Below are positions 6,725 to 7,959 of a DNA stretch of 7,959 nucleotides, piece by piece (within the stretch, counting starts at the first letter, position 1; every line of letters starts with the position of its first letter). This stretch comes from JACVRU01 sp040905885 (GTDB taxonomy: Bacteria > Actinomycetota > Thermoleophilia > Gaiellales > Gaiellaceae): positions 1-7,959 of the forward strand of contig JBBDQR010000054.1 of NCBI GenBank assembly GCA_040905885.1. Direction: 5' to 3'. A program made the position numbers and the translations under genes. The notes beneath the pieces are model-generated. The model searched no databases. It worked only from the letters and a program-made list of their open reading frames with translations, and was not told the origin of the DNA.

Positions 6725-7157
6725 CGTCTCGCCGTTGCTCCGGGCGCTCTACGAAGGTCGCAGCGAGGACGTCGAGACGCTGCGGCGGCCCGACCTCGAC
6801 CTCTTCGAGGCGGCGGCGCTCGGCGACGTGGCCCGGCTCCGCGCGCTGCTGGACGGAGGCGCCGAGCCGAGCGCCTACGCGCCCGACGGCTACACGCCGC
6901 TCCAGCTCGCTGCGTTCTTCGGTCATCGGGAGGCAGCCGAGCTCTTGATCGATCGTGGCGCCGATCTGACCGCCGTCTCGAAGAACGAGCAGGAGACGTA
7001 CGCGCTCCAGGCCGCCGTGGCGGGAAACCACACCGAGATCGCCCGGCTCCTGCTCGACGCCGGCGCGCCGCCGACCGCCCGGAACCTTGCGTCCGCCCGG
7101 CAGAACGGAAACGAGGAGCTCGAGCGGCTGCTGCTCGAGCGCGGCGCGGAAAGCTAG
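6717..7157 (+). CDS. Ankyrin-repeat protein
   Basis: A 146-residue, probably cytoplasmic protein built almost entirely of ankyrin repeats, which bind other proteins. A partial repeat (about 6-26) is followed by repeats at about 27-57, 58-90 (the best, with Gly-Tyr-Thr-Pro-Leu-Gln-Leu-Ala-Ala-Phe-Phe-Gly-His and Glu-Leu-Leu-Ile-Asp-Arg-Gly-Ala-Asp) and 91-123 (Ala-Val-Ala-Gly-Asn-His-Thr-Glu-Ile-Ala-Arg-Leu-Leu-Leu-Asp-Ala-Gly-Ala). A final half repeat (124-146) acts as a cap. No signal peptide, membrane segment or enzyme domain is seen. The GTG at 6717 overlaps the end of the DUF2339 gene by 8 bases and has no clear ribosome-binding site, so it is probably translated by coupling. A partnership with the DUF2339 protein is suggested only by the operon. 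Its stop lies in a CTAG shared with the convergent ABC-2 permease gene. Confidence 0.88.
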   Translation: MPDVSPLLRALYEGRSEDVETLRRPDLDLFEAAALGDVARLRALLDGGAEPSAYAPDGYTPLQLAAFFGHREAAELLIDRGADLTAVSKNEQETYALQAAVAGNHTEIARLLLDAGAPPTARNLASARQNGNEELERLLLERGAES

Positions 7158-7936
7158 GCGGCGCCGGCCCGCTCGGCCGAGCGCAGCCCGCGCAGCGCCC
7201 AGAGCGTGAACAGCGCACCGAGGGCGAGCGCGGCTCCGAACGCGAGCACGACCTCCTCCGGCTCGCCCGCGAGCAGGCTGCGCCCCGCCTCGAGGAAGCG
7301 CGTCGCCGGGTTGACCGTCGCCAGCGCCTTGATCCAGCCGCTGAGGAGGGAGAGCGGGACGTAGACCGGCGCGAGGAAGAGCGTGATGAAGACGGGGAAC
7401 TGCATCACCGGGCCGGCCTGCATCGTCCGCAGCCGCATCGCCACGCCCATCGCCCACAGGATCCCGGCGACGTTGACGAGCACCGCCAGGGCGTAGAGGC
7501 CGAACAGGTCGACCGCGCTGCCACCGACCTCCATGCCGGCGACGAGCGCGACGACCGTCAGGAGCACCGCGACGACGCCCCAGCGCACGATCGCCGCGAG
7601 CGTGTAGCCGAGGACGATCCCGCTGCGGCGTGGCGCCGCGATCAGCAGCCGCTTGGCGAACCCGCGCTCGAAGTCCCGCGCGATCCCGAAGCCGGTGAAC
7701 ACGCCCGAGAAGGCCGCCGACTGGAGCAGCACGAAGACGAACTGGAAGGCGGTGTAGCCGCCTGCGAAGTCGAAGCCCGGCACCTCCCGGACGCGCGAGA
7801 GCCCGCCCGCGAAGGCGGTGAAGAAGAAGAGCGGGAAGAGCAGCGACGGGATCAGCAGCGACGGGTTCTTGAAGACGTTGCGGAGCACCCGCCACGCGAC
7901 GCCCTCCGCCACCGACAGCGTCCGGAACTCGATCAT
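7154..7936 (-). CDS. ABC-2 type transporter permease, DrrB-like
   Basis: A 260-residue inner-membrane permease of the ABC-2 exporter family (daunorubicin-resistance DrrB type). It has about six hydrophobic helices, near 27-45, 61-83, 112-134, 143-165, 180-200 and 228-247. The cytoplasmic Arg-Asp-Phe-Glu-Arg-Gly-Phe-Ala-Lys-Arg-Leu-Leu (87-98) after helix 2 is the usual coupling segment contacting the ATPase. Pro-Val-Phe-Ile-Thr-Leu-Phe-Leu-Ala-Pro (181-190) and Thr-Val-Asn-Pro-Ala-Thr-Arg-Phe-Leu-Glu-Ala-Gly-Arg (207-219) match the conserved C-terminal half of the family. Relatives export drugs, lipids or polymers; the substrate here is unknown. The start is ATG, with a GGAG 5 bases upstream on the minus strand. 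A TGA overlapping that ATG (ATGA) suggests a 4-base overlap with an upstream ATPase gene mostly outside the window. The length is typical. Confidence 0.9.
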   Translation of the reverse strand: MIEFRTLSVAEGVAWRVLRNVFKNPSLLIPSLLFPLFFFTAFAGGLSRVREVPGFDFAGGYTAFQFVFVLLQSAAFSGVFTGFGIARDFERGFAKRLLIAAPRRSGIVLGYTLAAIVRWGVVAVLLTVVALVAGMEVGGSAVDLFGLYALAVLVNVAGILWAMGVAMRLRTMQAGPVMQFPVFITLFLAPVYVPLSLLSGWIKALATVNPATRFLEAGRSLLAGEPEEVVLAFGAALALGALFTLWALRGLRSAERAGAA

Positions 7937-7959
7937 GCCCGCTCCGGCGCCGGCGAAGC
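7933..7959 (-). CDS. Possible C-terminal tail of the partner ABC ATPase (partial)
   Basis: On the minus strand the frame entering from the right edge reads Ala-Ser-Pro-Ala-Pro-Glu-Arg-Ala and stops at a TGA that overlaps the permease ATG by 4 bases. DrrA-type ATPase genes normally sit immediately upstream of DrrB-type permeases, with overlaps like this. Eight residues carry no family signature, so the identity rests wholly on context and the junction. Confidence 0.35.
   Translation of the reverse strand, partial: ASPAPERA

Noticed and set aside
5455..6948. A long plus-strand frame inside the DUF2339 gene.
   Set aside because: Its product is an Arg/Gly/Pro-rich shadow, while the overlapping frame is a continuous hydrophobic membrane protein.
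7119..7139. CTCGAGC/GCTCGAG stem at the end of the ankyrin gene, and GCTCGGCCGAGC at 7171-7182, as terminators for the convergent operons.
   Set aside because: Both lie within coding sequence, lack T-runs and are explained by repeated Leu-Leu-Glu-Arg or Ser-Ala-Glu-Arg codons.

Overview
This is a very GC-rich, gene-dense bacterial window with short or overlapping gene junctions, frequent GTG/TTG starts and at least one apparently leaderless gene. These features, together with a TAGGGT -10-like box just upstream of an ATG, fit an actinomycetote. A deep lineage such as Thermoleophilia is my guess from style, not a demonstrated placement. No rRNA, tRNA, CRISPR array or insertion sequence was seen.

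Layout. (1) 89-856, plus: a MOSC-domain protein. (2) 867 to about 1000: the 5' end of an unrecognised gene that runs directly into the last ~30 codons of a LivM-type permease (to 1089). This looks like a deletion scar or an assembly join. (3) 1089-1877 and 1874-2602: livG and livF, the two ATPases of a branched-chain amino acid/amide (HAAT family) ABC importer. They are followed, with overlap, by a class V PLP-dependent aminotransferase-fold enzyme (2592-3803). The livM tail, livG, livF and the aminotransferase overlap by 1, 4 and 11 bases, so they form a tight operon. (4) 3800-3843: a strong promoter (TTGACA, 17 bases, TATAGA) overlaid by a perfect 16-2-16 palindrome. It drives a second operon: a small XRE-family HTH regulator (3837-4130), a very large DUF2339-type polytopic membrane protein (4127-6724) and an ankyrin-repeat protein (6717-7157). 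These three overlap by 4 and 8 bases. (5) 7154-7936, minus: a DrrB-like ABC-2 permease converging on the ankyrin gene. The two genes share one CTAG as both stop codons. The last codons of what is probably its ATPase partner lie at the right edge.

How they work together. The livGF-aminotransferase block looks like uptake plus metabolism of an amino acid or amine. The importer permeases and binding protein are missing here, apart from the livM tail. The XRE-DUF2339-ankyrin block is the least explained part. Its regulator resembles HigA-type antitoxins but has no toxin beside it. Its promoter lies inside its probable operator, so the block is probably autoregulated. The membrane protein carries an internal duplication with a constant 284-residue offset. 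The right-hand block is a conventional drug/lipid-type ABC exporter.
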